Assembly (NCBI GenBank): GCA_018269075.1
Contig: JAFDVJ010000005.1
Span: 131,508-166,473 of the forward strand
Origin: Acidobacteriota bacterium
GTDB lineage: Bacteria > Acidobacteriota > Blastocatellia > Pyrinomonadales > Pyrinomonadaceae
DNA: 34,966 bases
Reading direction: 5' to 3'
The position numbers and the translations under genes are program-made. Numbering within the stretch: position 1 is the stretch's first letter; each line of letters opens with the position of its first letter. The notes under the pieces are model-generated. The model searched no databases. It was not told where the DNA came from and saw only the letters and a list, made by a program, of their open reading frames with translations. Shown piece by piece: positions 27,901 through 33,991 of the stretch.

Positions 27901-29750
27901 CCGGCGATCGTGTTGCCCTGCACGCTCGACGCGGTCGTCGAGCCGACCGCGAGGCTGAGGCCGCGGTAGCGCGAGGCGACCGTGCCGTTGATCGTCGTCG
28001 TCCCGGAGGCGAGCGCCGCGCTGCCGCCGATATAGTTGCCGGAAATGACGAAATTGTTGCCGCTGGTATTGGTGATGATGATGCCGGTGTAGACCGAGGC
28101 GGTCGTCGTCGTGCGCGCAGCGGTCTGGTAGAAGCTGTTGTTCTGGATCGTCCAGTCGGTGTTGCCGGTCAGAATCTGAACGCCGTTCGAGGCCGACGAG
28201 GCGCTGAAGATATTGAAGAAATTATTGTTCGAGATCGTGTTGCCGCTGTTGTTGAGCGTCGTCGTCGTGGTCGAGCCGCTCGCATAGATGCCGTTCTGCG
28301 CGATGCCGGTCGTCGGCGAAACGAGCGCGCCCGCGCCGCCGTCGATATCGCAGTTGTCGACGGTGTTGTTGTCGTTGCCGGTCGTCCCGGTCGTCGTCAG
28401 GAAGTTGACGATGCCCGAAGTGGTCGACGGAAAGGCGGCCTTCAGGGTCAGGTAGCGCAGCGTGTTGCCGCTCGCGTCGTTGATGAAGCGGACGGCCGCG
28501 CCGCCGGTCGCGGTGCTCGTGTTGGAAATCGTCAACTGCTTCGCCGTGCCTGTCCCGCCGGGGCGGCCGTCGAAGACGACGTTCGAGGCGCCGTTCAGAT
28601 CGAGCAGCGCGGTCGTGTTCGAGCCGCTGATCGAAAGACCGGTCGCGCCGGTCGCGGGCCGGACCGTGACGGTGTTGACGGCGCTCGAACCGGCGATCGC
28701 GCCGGGCGCGAGCGGGAAGGTTTCCGAGGTGCTGACGTAGGTGCTGCCGAGCTCGAGGACGAGCGGGCCGTTGACGCCGTTCGCGGTAAGGAAACTGAAG
28801 GCCGCGGTCAGCGTCGGGTAGTCGCAGCCCGACGGGCAGACGGTCTTCGTCCCGCTGATCGGAGTCGGCACGACCGAGGTCAGCGAAACGTCGTCGATCG
28901 CGGCCGGCGGCTCGGTGCCGCCGGAGCCGTCGTTCTTCCACGTGAAGACGAGCCGCATATTCGAGCTCGCGGCGGCGTTGCCGGCGATTGCGCCCGGAAT
29001 CGCGATGTTGGCCGTCGATCCGCTTCCGGCCGCCAGCGAATTGTAAGTCCCGAGCAGCGTCGCGGTGCCGGTGCCGGTCCAGCTGACGGTCGACGTGCTG
29101 CTGCTCGGCGAGTTCGCGACCGGCGTCAGCGTCTGCGGGCAGAGATAAACGTAGAGCGTGTCGAAGGTCGTGTCGACGCCGTTGACGTTGTAGCGGAACG
29201 AAAGATTGATGTTCGTTTCGCCCGCCGGGAAAGTAATGTCTTTGTACAAATGCGAAGACGAAGCGGCGGGCGTCGTGTTGTAGCGCCAGTTGGTGCCGCT
29301 GTTGTTCGAAACGAAGCCGGCGCGCGAGCCGGCCGGCGCGAAGGTATAGGCGCCGTTCGTCAGGCTGGTGGTCGTCACGAACCATTGGCTGCCGTTCGCG
29401 GTCGCCGTGTTGACCGCCGTCCAGTTGTTCGCCGCGAAGGTCGCGCCGGTCTCGAAGCCGCCGTCGCCGGCCGGGTCGATCAGCGTCGACGCCGGCGCGA
29501 ACTGATCGCCGCCGGTCGCGGCCGCGTTCGGGCCGCTCTCGAACAAATACCTGAGAAGGCCGGACCTTTCGGTCGTTCCGGCCGCCGGCGAAGACGCGGG
29601 CGCCGGGCCGGCGTAGCCGACGGCCTCGAGCGTGTAGCTCTTGACGCTTTCCCAGTTGTAGCCGAGAACGAATGTGGAAAGAAGGGCGATGAAAAGACCA
29701 AGGGCCAAAACACGAAGCGAACGATTCGCCGTCCGCGCGAACAAACTCAT
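18972..29750 (-). CDS. giant exported beta-helix / multi-Calx-beta protein (3592 aa)
   Basis: A 3592-residue paralog of the adjacent 2200-aa protein. Residues 1-35 form a signal/membrane segment. A jelly-roll-like domain (about 94-290) ends in AIDDVSLTS. Three parallel beta-helix blocks follow, each opened by a related header: SGTKTVCPSGCDYPTLTAA (~297), TGTKTVCASGCDYTGLTT (~1233) and YTVDGVGGGGNFASLTN (~1866). They are separated by Ig-like modules (~1104, ~1736). Six consecutive Calx-beta domains span about 2436-3169; the third and fourth carry an unusual NTDDFAR...FAP insert. An Ig-like module, a TLTLGC solenoid segment and a carboxypeptidase-regulatory-like C-terminus (about 3504-3592) complete it. 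The start at 29750 (MSLFARTANRS) was chosen over the in-frame ATG at 29795 because AGGAG lies 7 nt before it and it matches the paralog start MSFVRPT. A calcium-stabilised surface adhesin or structural role is the likely reading. Confidence 0.9.
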   Translation of the reverse strand: MSLFARTANRSLRVLALGLFIALLSTFVLGYNWESVKSYTLEAVGYAGPAPASSPAAGTTERSGLLRYLFESGPNAAATGGDQFAPASTLIDPAGDGGFETGATFAANNWTAVNTATANGSQWFVTTTSLTNGAYTFAPAGSRAGFVSNNSGTNWRYNTTPAASSSHLYKDITFPAGETNINLSFRYNVNGVDTTFDTLYVYLCPQTLTPVANSPSSSTSTVSWTGTGTATLLGTYNSLAAGSGSTANIAIPGAIAGNAAASSNMRLVFTWKNDGSGGTEPPAAIDDVSLTSVVPTPISGTKTVCPSGCDYPTLTAAFSFLTANGVNGPLVLELGSTYVSTSETFPLAPGAIAGSSAVNTVTVRPATGATGLSISGSNTTALLDLNGASNVVFDGRPGGTGTAKQLTISNTSTATGGAAVRFINDASGNTLRYLTLKAAFPSTTSGIVNFLTTTGTTGNDNNTVDNCDIDGGAGALVSPTTGIAQNGIYASGSTTTTTLNNSGNTISNNNFFNIFSASSASNGVQILTGNTDWTIQNNSFYQTAARTTTTASVYTGIIITNTSGNNFVISGNYIGGSAALASGTTTINGTVASRYRGLSLAVGSTTASSVQGNTIAGWSVQSSSGATTPPGVFCGVYVTSGGAINIGTVTGNTIGATTGTGSITASSSTSGGITYGICGDASSSVLNIANNNIGSFTTVGTTASVSHSFAAIGVTAATTLTVNNNTIGSTTTANSINASNAATGTTAQAVHGILNTSSAAVTITNNTVANLNNAYVPSAANSSRIVGGIVSSGAAAATITGNTVRNLSTAANATGTGTTASVQGIQYIGAVAGSTVSTNTVRNISNTHATAATVVSGIFIQMATTGTNVVARNLVHSLGNSSTAGVINGIITTIGNATFQNNMVALGGGITTSAQINGLNEASSTNNFYHNSVYIGGTGVVSGTVNTFAFNSSVTTNTRAFRDNIFFNARSNTSGTGVHYAITVGGTTANPTGLTSNNNILFANGTGGAIGRFNSLTQATLANWQTATGQDGASLSSDPQFIDPTNATTPDLHLSVSNPTVAESNGVDVGVTDDFDGQTRASFTPVDIGADAGNFTSGGDFLPPVITYTALPATTSTTDRTLSISVTDILSAIPTSGAGLPVLYFRKGVSGAFSASQCVFASGSNYNCTFTYASVGGVTGGDTIQYYVAAQDAATTPNVAVNPATGASGLTANPPAASTAPTAPNSYPVNPALTGTKTVCASGCDYTGLTTTGGLFAAINAATLTGNVTVQIAGDLTAETGAVALNQTTEEPTGSNFTVKIFPTGAARAISGSLASDGLIRLNGADRVTIDGSLNGTGTDRSLTITNTNTTAPTTILLSSLGTGAGATNDTIKNLNVSTGVPTTSGFGIRVGAVTGGADNDSVTIQNNNVTVATVGIFANGTASVSAGGLDGLVISGNTVDSSAGALQNYGIEVGNATGAAISGNTVSVQSSAASALAAISLETGFVSSTVTGNTITKSLVTNTNGYGGRGITVATGTAASNLTIANNVVYGVNGSNWSSFGNSSSMGIALGTLGGSTTITTTTGGVNLYYNSVSMTGSMGSASTTALTTALYVGSNVTALDVRDNIFSNTQVATSTTQKNYAIYSAAANTAFTTINYNDYYVSNTFNAASAIPGFIGSDRTNLAGIQTGFGQNVNSLVADPQFNNPASNLQPQSVAPVIAAGTPIAGVTTDYLGTTRSATTPTMGAYETGTDTAGPTIAYTALANTTSTADRTLAITVTDPSGVPTSGAGLPVLYYRKGISGAFTASACSFASGSAYNCPIAYAAVGGVVAGDTIQYYVAAQDSLNNVSVNPATGASGLTANPPAAGTPPTSPSSYNIAISYSGSYTVDGVGGGGNFASLTNPGGIFEAINNGVLQGSVTINITADLTAETGAVALNAPTQETAGTFTITIKPSGAARAITGAAASTALLRFNGASNVVIDGSLSGGTDRSLTITNTGAITPQVVRFGSVGTTPITGDVLKNCVIVNGVNTSSAVIVLDTGGAAGYFNNVTIQNNDIRKAFIGIFTNAAVATGNGANLLITQNKLDNTGANALRGTGVYVQGADGATVSGNTIGNFDATNDEIDSGVWLATGTVNSTVSGNTVTTLGYTGTGAFNPIGIRETSGLAAGSGNNITQNTITSLSGTGTTSISGIVVEGGGTIIQRNNIAGVVNASTSTYGAYGINIGSGATVGNNIVVRNNFVSGVTGNMTGGGAFTTTFGIFGIRVAAGTGHVIANNSVNLTGLRAGTATTSLLTAALGVLSTSSTGMDVRNNILANNITGGTTSVANVALYLPSGGTSAMNLTLNNNSYYYGTDTARAGAGQAGTTAGTNFYTTLAALKAYSSTLSAAGTNDNASLASTGAVPFASATDLHIAAGAPEIDTGATIASVTNDFDGETRPQGAAYEIGADEITPPSSGTIQFSAATYSVTEGTPTVTLTVTRTGGSFGAVTANYALGGGTATGAASCGTGVDYVNTGGSVSFADGDTADKTFTVTVCDDDLFEAAETLNATLSIGSGAATLGTPNPAVVSITDNDVQPALQYSSAIIPGSEGLVSVGITVTRTGALDNVVAVDYATSNGTATGGAACGSGIDFIHTTGTLTFNSGETAKSFNVFVCDDSLFEPTETINLGLGNFVGAVSGAPASAVINLADNDPAPSLNFTSGSYTNTDDFARTRLKGDQFAPQTATITVQRTGATENAVTVDYATSDLTATGGASCAAGSGIDYVSTNGTLSFAAGETTKTFDVTVCTDALFEGNEIVNLTLSNPSTPAVIGLPNPAVLIIVDNETAPTFAFSSATYSNTDDFARLGETTKDFAPAVATITVNRTGALDNAVTVDYATSDGTATGGASCAPGVDYITTSGTLSFAAGDTAKTFTVTVCTDALFEGDETVDLTLSNPSTPATLGTPNSAVLTIVDNDAQPSLQFSSATYSAAENVAGGVVTLTVTRTGATGAPATVDYATSDGTATSGTCAPGVDYNSASGTLTFNPGDTTKTFNVTICDDSVYELNQTFTATLSNVAGAVLGTPNQATVTINNDDAAPTISINDISQAEGNSGTTVFQFVVTKTGATELPATVDFATADGTATSPADYNGGTVSLTFAPNDTAQGVNIAVVGDTTIEPDETFFGNLSNCGQCTISDNQGQATIVNDDLDTTPPTVTYTPLSNVASIQTRTISATVADNVAVQSVTVTWFYNGSASGLTNGCSLQSGTAQNGTWNCLLIGIAGSPTDPGTVTYYVRAFDSSGNSTANPAGANNANGTRNMYTVGSGGTIDVTNTNTFDNLVVGDGFTLNGNATVNGTLTLAGGQLNTGANTLTLGCNAVVTGAGGANYVVGTVEKQFCAAGSFSFPVGTTPDNAFAGKAQPTEPGFLPPPEFTPVDVNVTAGGFPVALTATVVDGPLGGANPAQSVSRYWDITKIGAGVLTADLTFHYLDQDVAGTEAGFNVLRRSGSTTATYPGGTVNAGANTATAPNVSAFSQWGAGLLVPTAANAEIAGRVTTAAGEGIRNATVMVTGGSLSEPRFVRTGSFGNYRITDLPVGENYVVTVISKRFVFANPSRVISLADNVADADFTADGQ

Positions 29751-29757
29751 ACCTATA

Positions 29758-29762
29758 CTCCT
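29758..29762 (-). promoter_or_regulatory. ribosome binding site of the 3592-aa gene
   Basis: AGGAG on the minus strand with a 7-nt spacer to the ATG at 29750. This decides the start against the upstream ATG at 29795, which would add 15 residues and has no such site. Confidence 0.85.
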
Positions 29763-29964
29763 GTTAGCGATAGCGACTTCTTGCAGAAAAGACATTTAGC
29801 CCGAGGCAAGCGAAAAACAGGGCAAACGTATGCTCAGCGCCGAATCGAAATTTAAATTTTTATTCTTTTTTTTCCGGTGAACGAAAGCTTACTGGCAGGA
29901 ATTAAACCGCAACTCGACTACCGACTAAACCGAAACAATCTTTCTTCGAAAAATGTATTGACAA

Positions 29965-29993
29965 AAAATAGTCGGACTCCGGCGCTTTGTCAA
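29965..29993 (-). promoter_or_regulatory. sigma-70-type promoter of the 3592-aa gene
   Basis: The minus strand carries TTGACA (29988-29993), a 17-nt spacer and TATTTT (29965-29970), about 215 nt upstream of the start codon. A second TTGACA on the plus strand (29958-29963) makes an inverted TTGACAAA/TTTGTCAA pair spanning the promoter, which could be an operator or chance. Confidence 0.7.
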
Positions 29994-30001
29994 GCCGGAA
30001 A

Positions 30002-30046
30002 CCGGGTTGACCGGGTTGACCGGGCTGACCGGGCTGACCGGGTTTC
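30002..30046. repeat. 9-bp tandem repeat (CCGGGTTGA), about 5 copies
   Basis: Units start at 30002, 30011, 30020, 30029 and 30038; the first two read CCGGGTTGA and the next two CCGGGCTGA. The array is bounded by AAACCGGG on the left and CCGGGTTT on the right. It is a single-orientation array without an inverted partner. Confidence 0.9.
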
Positions 30047-30220
30047 GCGGCCCGGCGGCAGTAAATGCAAATTCGCGAACGACTTAGGCGGACGCGGCCG
30101 GGACTGACGGCGATTTAATTTCGACCGGGAACCCTGTCGGGCAGTGCGGTGTGCCGAGTGCCGGGGGCAGAGCGGAAGATTTGCTTCGCAAGCCGCGGGC
30201 GGCCGGGCGAAGCGACAGTT

Positions 30221-31729
30221 TCAGTCGCGAAAGCGTTTCGGCGAGACGCCGTATTTTTTGATCTTGTAGCCGAGAATCCGCTCGGTCGAATCGAGCATTT
30301 TGGCGGCTTTGGCGACGTTGCCGCGGGTCGATTTGAGCGCGTCCTGGATCAGATCGCGCTCGTAGGCCTCGACGGCGGCCGCGAGCGAGCCCTGCGTGAC
30401 GGTGCCCGAAACCTCGGCCGTCTGGAGCGTCGGCGGCAGGTGATGGCCGTGGATGACGTTCGAATCGCAGACGAGAACGGCGCGCTCGATGACGTTTTCG
30501 AGCTCGCGGACGTTGCCGGGGAAATGATACGAGGCGAGCATATCGATCGCCGGCGTCGAGATCCGCTTGATCTCCTTATGGTGTTCGCGCTCGTACTTGG
30601 CGAGAAAATGCTCGGCGAGCAGCAGGATGTCGGATTTGCGCTCGCGGAGCGGCGGCAGAAAGATCGTGAAGACGTTGAGCCGGTAGTAGAGGTCCTCGCG
30701 AAACGCGCCGGCGGCGATCGCTTCCTCGAGGTTCTTGTTGGTCGCGGCGATCAGCCGGACGTTGACCTTGATCGTCTCGGTGCCGCCGAGCCGCTCGAAT
30801 TCGCGCTCCTGGATGACGCGGAGCAGCTTGATCTGCGTCTGCGGCGACAGATCGCCGATCTCGTCGAGAAAGATCGTGCCGCCGTCGGCCATCTCGAACC
30901 GCCCTTTTTTGCGGCGTTCGGCGCCGGTGAACGCGCCGCGCTCGTAGCCGAAGAGCTCGGATTCGATGAGCGTTTCCGGAAGCGCCGCGCAGTTGACCTT
31001 GATGAACGGCTGTTTCGACCGGAGCGAGTTGTAGTGGATCGCGTGCGCGATCATCTCCTTGCCCGTCCCGGATTCGCCGCGCAGGAGGACGGTCGCGTTC
31101 GAGCGGGCGACCTGCGAGACCTGATCGTAGACGTGACGCATCGGGCTCGAATTGCCGATGATCTGCGAGAAATCGTATTTTTCCTTGAGCTCCTGCCGGA
31201 GATGCGAGTTTTCGTCGGCGAGCTTCTGGCGCTCGGCCGAGACGGCGGTCTCGACCTTGAAGGCCTGCGCGATGAGCGCCGCGACGACCGCGAGAAACCG
31301 CCCGTCGGCCTCGAAATCCGCGTCCGGCCGGCAGCCGGTTTCGGCCGCGAAGACGCCGAGGACGGTTTTTTCGAGGACGACCGGCAGGACGATGAGGCTC
31401 GTCTCGGCGTCGGCTTTGCGCAGGAAGCCGAGCGTCGGCTCGTCGCTCAGACGCGGCACGACGACCGGCCGGCCGGTTTCGAAGACCGTCCGGAAGAGGC
31501 TTTTTTCGGCTCTGTTTTCGAGCCGCCGGAAATCGGCGATGTCGAGCCCGTTGACCGCGACCGGGATCAGCCGCTCGCTTTCCGGCCGGTAGACGAGCAG
31601 AAAGCTGCGGATCACGCCGGCGCGTTCGGCAAGCGCTTCGAGAACGCTCGAGAGGCTCGATTTCGGCAGCTGCGAATCGTTGAGCACCTGGATGATGTGC
31701 TGGACGGTTTCGAGTTGATTGTCGATCAT
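30221..31729 (-). CDS. sigma-54-dependent activator, GAF-AAA+-Fis (NifA-like)
   Basis: A 502-residue enhancer-binding protein that remodels sigma-54 RNA polymerase. A GAF-type sensor domain occupies about 20-160, followed by a short coiled linker (165-185). The AAA+ domain runs from 188 to about 430, with Walker A GESGTGKE (218-225), the sigma-54-contacting GAFTGA loop (265-270), Walker [10 protein letters not shown] (283-291), FRED (343-346) and GNVREL (405-410). A Fis-type helix-turn-helix lies at about 455-495, ending [11 protein letters not shown] as in NifA-type proteins. There is no receiver domain, so control is probably through the GAF domain. It is divergent from amtB, with a sigma-54 promoter between them. 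An AGGA sits unusually close to the ATG at 31729. No nif genes are in view, so I give no symbol. Confidence 0.95.
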   Translation of the reverse strand: MIDNQLETVQHIIQVLNDSQLPKSSLSSVLEALAERAGVIRSFLLVYRPESERLIPVAVNGLDIADFRRLENRAEKSLFRTVFETGRPVVVPRLSDEPTLGFLRKADAETSLIVLPVVLEKTVLGVFAAETGCRPDADFEADGRFLAVVAALIAQAFKVETAVSAERQKLADENSHLRQELKEKYDFSQIIGNSSPMRHVYDQVSQVARSNATVLLRGESGTGKEMIAHAIHYNSLRSKQPFIKVNCAALPETLIESELFGYERGAFTGAERRKKGRFEMADGGTIFLDEIGDLSPQTQIKLLRVIQEREFERLGGTETIKVNVRLIAATNKNLEEAIAAGAFREDLYYRLNVFTIFLPPLRERKSDILLLAEHFLAKYEREHHKEIKRISTPAIDMLASYHFPGNVRELENVIERAVLVCDSNVIHGHHLPPTLQTAEVSGTVTQGSLAAAVEAYERDLIQDALKSTRGNVAKAAKMLDSTERILGYKIKKYGVSPKRFRD

Positions 31730-31731
31730 TT

Positions 31732-31746
31732 CCTACAAAATTGTCG
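31732..31746 (-). promoter_or_regulatory. putative activator site 1
   Basis: The minus strand reads CGACAATTTTGTAGG, the same core as the two sites below in opposite orientation. It overlaps the leader just before the start codon of the activator gene, a position suited to autoregulation. Confidence 0.5.
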
Positions 31747-31821
31747 CTTACTTGCGAACATTTTCACATTATTCTACCAATTCTCCGGCGCAAGTGCCAA
31801 CGGCTGTTTAGTTAACCGGTT

Positions 31822-31838
31822 TTTCCGACAATTTTGTA
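31822..31838 (+). promoter_or_regulatory. putative activator site 2
   Basis: TTTCCGACAATTTTGTA, identical over 17 bp to site 3, whose start is 31 bp away (three helical turns). The core ACAA-TT-TTGT is an inverted repeat. It lies about 150 bp upstream of the predicted amtB transcription start. Confidence 0.6.
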
Positions 31839-31852
31839 TGCCAATTTCAGCA

Positions 31853-31869
31853 TTTCCGACAATTTTGTA
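31853..31869 (+). promoter_or_regulatory. putative activator site 3
   Basis: The second identical 17-bp copy, about 120 bp upstream of the predicted amtB transcription start, in the range usual for sigma-54 enhancer sites. Confidence 0.6.
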
Positions 31870-31956
31870 GGAGCTTGCGACTCTGTCCAAACCGTCGGAG
31901 CCTTCTCCCCCAACGTAATCCCGACAAATAAAGGCCTTTTCGATTCGACCGGCGCG

Positions 31957-31972
31957 TGGAACGCTCCTTGCA
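31957..31972 (+). promoter_or_regulatory. sigma-54 (-24/-12) promoter of amtB
   Basis: TGGAACGCTCCTTGCA matches the TGGCACG-N4-TTGCW consensus with one mismatch. The invariant GG (31958-31959) and GC (31970-31971) are exactly 10 nt apart. Transcription would begin near 31983, about 33 nt before the ATG. Confidence 0.82.
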
Positions 31973-32015
31973 AAGCCCGAGTGCGGCAAATTTCTTTTTT
32001 TACTTTATAAATACA

Positions 32016-33491
32016 ATGCTGAAAAGTTTTTCGATTAAACTGACTTCCGTTTTCATCCTGCTCTGCTCGCTGCCGGCGCTGACGCTGGCGGAAGATCTGA
32101 GCGAGCGCATCGCGAAGCTCGAAACGAACGCCGCTGCCGCCCAGTCGAGCGCCGACAACGCCTGGGTCCTGTTATGCTCGGCGCTCGTGCTGCTGATGAC
32201 CGTGCCGGGGCTCGCGCTCTTTTACGGCGGGCTCGTCCGCCAGAAAAACGTGCTTTCGACGATGCTCAAGAGCCTGATCTCGATCGGCATCGTGACGCTG
32301 CTCTGGGCGTTCGTCGGCTACAGCCTCGTCTTCTCGGACGGAAATTCCTTTATCGGCGGGCTGACCTACGCGTTTCTGCGCGGCGTCGGCGCGGAAACCA
32401 ATCCCGATTACTCGACGACGCTGCCGCAGCAGTCGTTTATGATCTTTCAGCTGATGTTCGCGATCATCACGCCGGCGCTGATCACCGGCGCGTTCGCCGA
32501 GCGCATCAAATTTCCGGCGAAGGTCGCGTTCACGACGCTCTGGACGCTCGTCGTCTACTTCCCGCTCGCGCATATGGTCTGGGGCAAGGGCGGCTTTCTG
32601 AACGCCGTGCTCGGCGGCTCGATCCCGGCGCTCGACTTCGCCGGCGGCACGGTCGTCCATATCTCGTCGGGCGTCTCGGCGCTCGTCTGCGCGCTCTATC
32701 TCGGCAAACGGATCGACTACAAAAACGAGCCGACCGCGCCGCACAACACGGTGCTCAGCCTGATCGGCGCGGGCCTTTTGTGGTTCGGCTGGTTCGGCTT
32801 TAACGCCGGCAGCGCGCTCTCGGCGAGCGCGCTCGCGACCAACGCCTTCGTGACGACGCATTTCGCGGCCGCGACGGCGATGCTTTCGTGGACCGTCATC
32901 GAATGGCTCAAACACGGCAAACCGACGATGCTCGGCGCGATTTCCGGCGCGGTCGCCGGTCTCGTCTGCATCACGCCGGCGGCCGGTTTCGTGACGCCGA
33001 TCTCGGCGATCCTGATCGGCCTCGTCGCCGGCGCGGCCTGCTACACGATGGTCTGCGAGGTCAAGAAACGGCTCGGCTACGACGACACGCTCGACGTTTT
33101 CGGCATTCACGGCATCGGCGGCATCTTCGGCGCGGTCCTGACCGGCGTGCTCGCGACGAGCTCGATCAACCCGATCTTCAAGGACGCCGCCGGCAACGCG
33201 ACGGCCGTCGGCTGGATCGACGGCAACCCGATGCAGGTCGTCAATCAATTAATCGGCATCGGCATCTCGATCGCCCTCGCGATCGGCGGGACGCTCGTGA
33301 TCCTGAAGCTCGTCGATCTCGTGATCGGCCTGCGCGTCAGCGAAACCGAGGAAGCGGTCGGTCTCGACGCCACGCAGCACGGCGAAACGGCCTATGTTTT
33401 CGAGCCCGACATCCATTCGTCGGCCGAAACCGTCATCGCCCGCGATTCGGAAACCGGCGACATCATCCCGCCGGAACTGGCTTATAAATAG
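32016..33491 (+). CDS. amtB: AmtB-type ammonium transporter
   Basis: A 491-residue ammonium channel of the Amt/Mep/Rh family. The signal peptide (1-25) is followed by an N-terminal periplasmic stretch and eleven membrane helices. The family residues are visible: D207 in DFAGGTVVH with the pore histidine H215, and the second pore histidine H365 in DVFGIHGIGG. The AERIKF loop (161-166) and FGWFGFNAGS are also present. The C-terminal tail GLRVSETEEAVGLDATQHGETAY is the region to which PII/GlnK docks in known members, though no glnK is next to it here. The start at 32016 was preferred over an in-frame GTG at 31956, which lies within the sigma-54 promoter. Regulation by that promoter and the divergent activator is the natural reading. 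Confidence 0.96.
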   Translation: MLKSFSIKLTSVFILLCSLPALTLAEDLSERIAKLETNAAAAQSSADNAWVLLCSALVLLMTVPGLALFYGGLVRQKNVLSTMLKSLISIGIVTLLWAFVGYSLVFSDGNSFIGGLTYAFLRGVGAETNPDYSTTLPQQSFMIFQLMFAIITPALITGAFAERIKFPAKVAFTTLWTLVVYFPLAHMVWGKGGFLNAVLGGSIPALDFAGGTVVHISSGVSALVCALYLGKRIDYKNEPTAPHNTVLSLIGAGLLWFGWFGFNAGSALSASALATNAFVTTHFAAATAMLSWTVIEWLKHGKPTMLGAISGAVAGLVCITPAAGFVTPISAILIGLVAGAACYTMVCEVKKRLGYDDTLDVFGIHGIGGIFGAVLTGVLATSSINPIFKDAAGNATAVGWIDGNPMQVVNQLIGIGISIALAIGGTLVILKLVDLVIGLRVSETEEAVGLDATQHGETAYVFEPDIHSSAETVIARDSETGDIIPPELAYK

Positions 33492-33576
33492 TGGAGAGTG
33501 GAGAGCGGAGAGTGGAGAGTCAAAGGATGATTTATTTCCCCGAACTCTCCACTCTCCACTCTCCACTCTCCACTCT
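33491..33576. repeat. inverted pair of 7-bp arrays (GGAGAGT) abutting amtB
   Basis: The left arm (33491-33521) holds four GGAGAGT units; the right arm (33544-33576) holds four to five complementary ACTCTCC units. The spacer is 22 bp. The left arm begins at the last base of the amtB stop codon. Confidence 0.92.
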
Positions 33577-33585
33577 AAAAAAAGA

Positions 33586-33650
33586 TTTGAAATCCCGGGG
33601 GCGTCACGCGAGATTGGGGAAGATTGCACTTCGCCCGCCGGGATTTCAAA
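33586..33650. repeat. 13-bp perfect inverted repeat
   Basis: TTTGAAATCCCGG (33586-33598) and CCGGGATTTCAAA (33638-33650) pair perfectly, with extra pairing GGGGGCG/CGCCCG just inside. It may act as a hairpin in the amtB 3' region, or be another palindromic element. Confidence 0.75.
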
Positions 33651-33676
33651 ACAAACTCTCGCGCTGCCATCGGAAA

Positions 33677-33720
33677 AAAGACGCAGGCTTACTCCAAAGA
33701 GCTGCGTCTTTGGCTTTTTA
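33677..33720 (+). terminator. probable terminator downstream of amtB
   Basis: AAAGACGCAG (33677-33686) pairs with CTGCGTCTTT (33702-33711), followed by GGCTTTTTA. It lies about 185 nt after the amtB stop codon, beyond two repeat elements. Confidence 0.65.
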
Positions 33721-33823
33721 AAGTTTAGGAAGTTTGGGAAGTTTGGGAAGTTTGGGAAGTTCAGCAATTTGGGAAGTTTGGGAAGTTCAGCAAGAAGCCT
33801 CTTCCACAACTTCCTGAACTTCG
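33721..33823. repeat. 9-bp arrays (GGAAGTTTG) with partial inverted arm
   Basis: A plus-orientation array (33721-33790) of about seven GGAAGTTTG units, some degenerate, is followed by a short inverted arm (33800-33823, CTTCC...GAACTTC). Confidence 0.8.
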
Positions 33824-33833
33824 CTTTATTGAA

Positions 33834-33854
33834 CGACAAACTGATAGTTTGTCG
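33834..33854. repeat. 9-bp-stem, 3-nt-loop hairpin
   Basis: CGACAAACT-GAT-AGTTTGTCG is a perfect hairpin, with the same 9+3+9 design as the hairpin inside the 41-bp repeats flanking the pseudouridine synthase gene but an unrelated sequence. Confidence 0.8.
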
Positions 33855-33882
33855 CCGGGCCGCGCGGGTGTGAAGCCGCATT

Positions 33883-33923
33883 ACAGGCTGTCGCCTGTCA
33901 ACAGTCTGACAGACTGTTGTACG
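33883..33923 (+). repeat. 41-bp two-hairpin repeat, left copy
   Basis: It contains ACAGGC-TGTC-GCCTGT and then CAACAGTCT-GAC-AGACTGTTG, two perfect hairpins in a row. An identical copy in inverted orientation lies at 34882-34922. A further matching stretch, GGTGTGAAGC, lies outside at 33867-33876. Confidence 0.92.
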
Positions 33924-33927
33924 ATTT

Positions 33928-33975
33928 CTTCCTGAACTTCCTAAACTTCCCAAACTTCCCAAACTTCCCGAACTT
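33928..33975 (-). repeat. 9-bp array (inverted orientation) upstream of the synthase gene
   Basis: About five CTTCCCAAA-type units, complementary to the array at 33721-33790 and to the arm at 34834-34876. It ends 16 bp before the start codon of the pseudouridine synthase gene. Confidence 0.88.
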
Positions 33976-33991
33976 TGTATAAGATTGATTC

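Larger units (their letters stand above)
29751..30220. other. intergenic region and leader upstream of the 3592-aa gene
   Basis: This 470-bp stretch holds the ~210-nt AT-rich leader (including T-rich 29852-29875), the promoter, a 9-bp tandem array at 30002-30046, and the 3' flank of the sigma-54 activator gene. I found no gene in it; a 76-codon frame at 29877-30107 runs through the repeat and lacks any support. Confidence 0.6.

Noticed and set aside
29748..29795. Upstream ATG at 29795 as the start of the 3592-aa protein
   Set aside because: The internal ATG at 29750 has an AGGAG site at ideal spacing and gives an N-terminus like the paralog; the extra 15 residues look like leader sequence.
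26814..29855. Plus-strand open frame of 1013 codons
   Set aside because: The same mirror effect; Arg/Asp/Gly-rich product without recognisable structure.
29751..29957. Cyclic di-GMP or other riboswitch in the giant-gene leader
   Set aside because: A GGGCAAACG string caught attention, but it is on the opposite strand and the rest of the conserved core is missing.
29877..30107. 76-codon plus-strand frame
   Set aside because: It runs through the promoter of the giant gene and a 9-bp tandem array; no ribosome site and no resemblance to a protein.
30149..31870. 573-codon plus-strand frame opposite the sigma-54 activator
   Set aside because: The minus strand encodes a textbook AAA+ activator with all motifs; this frame is its mirror.
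31956..32015. GTG at 31956 as the amtB start
   Set aside because: It lies inside the predicted sigma-54 promoter, and the signal peptide begins at the ATG at 32016.
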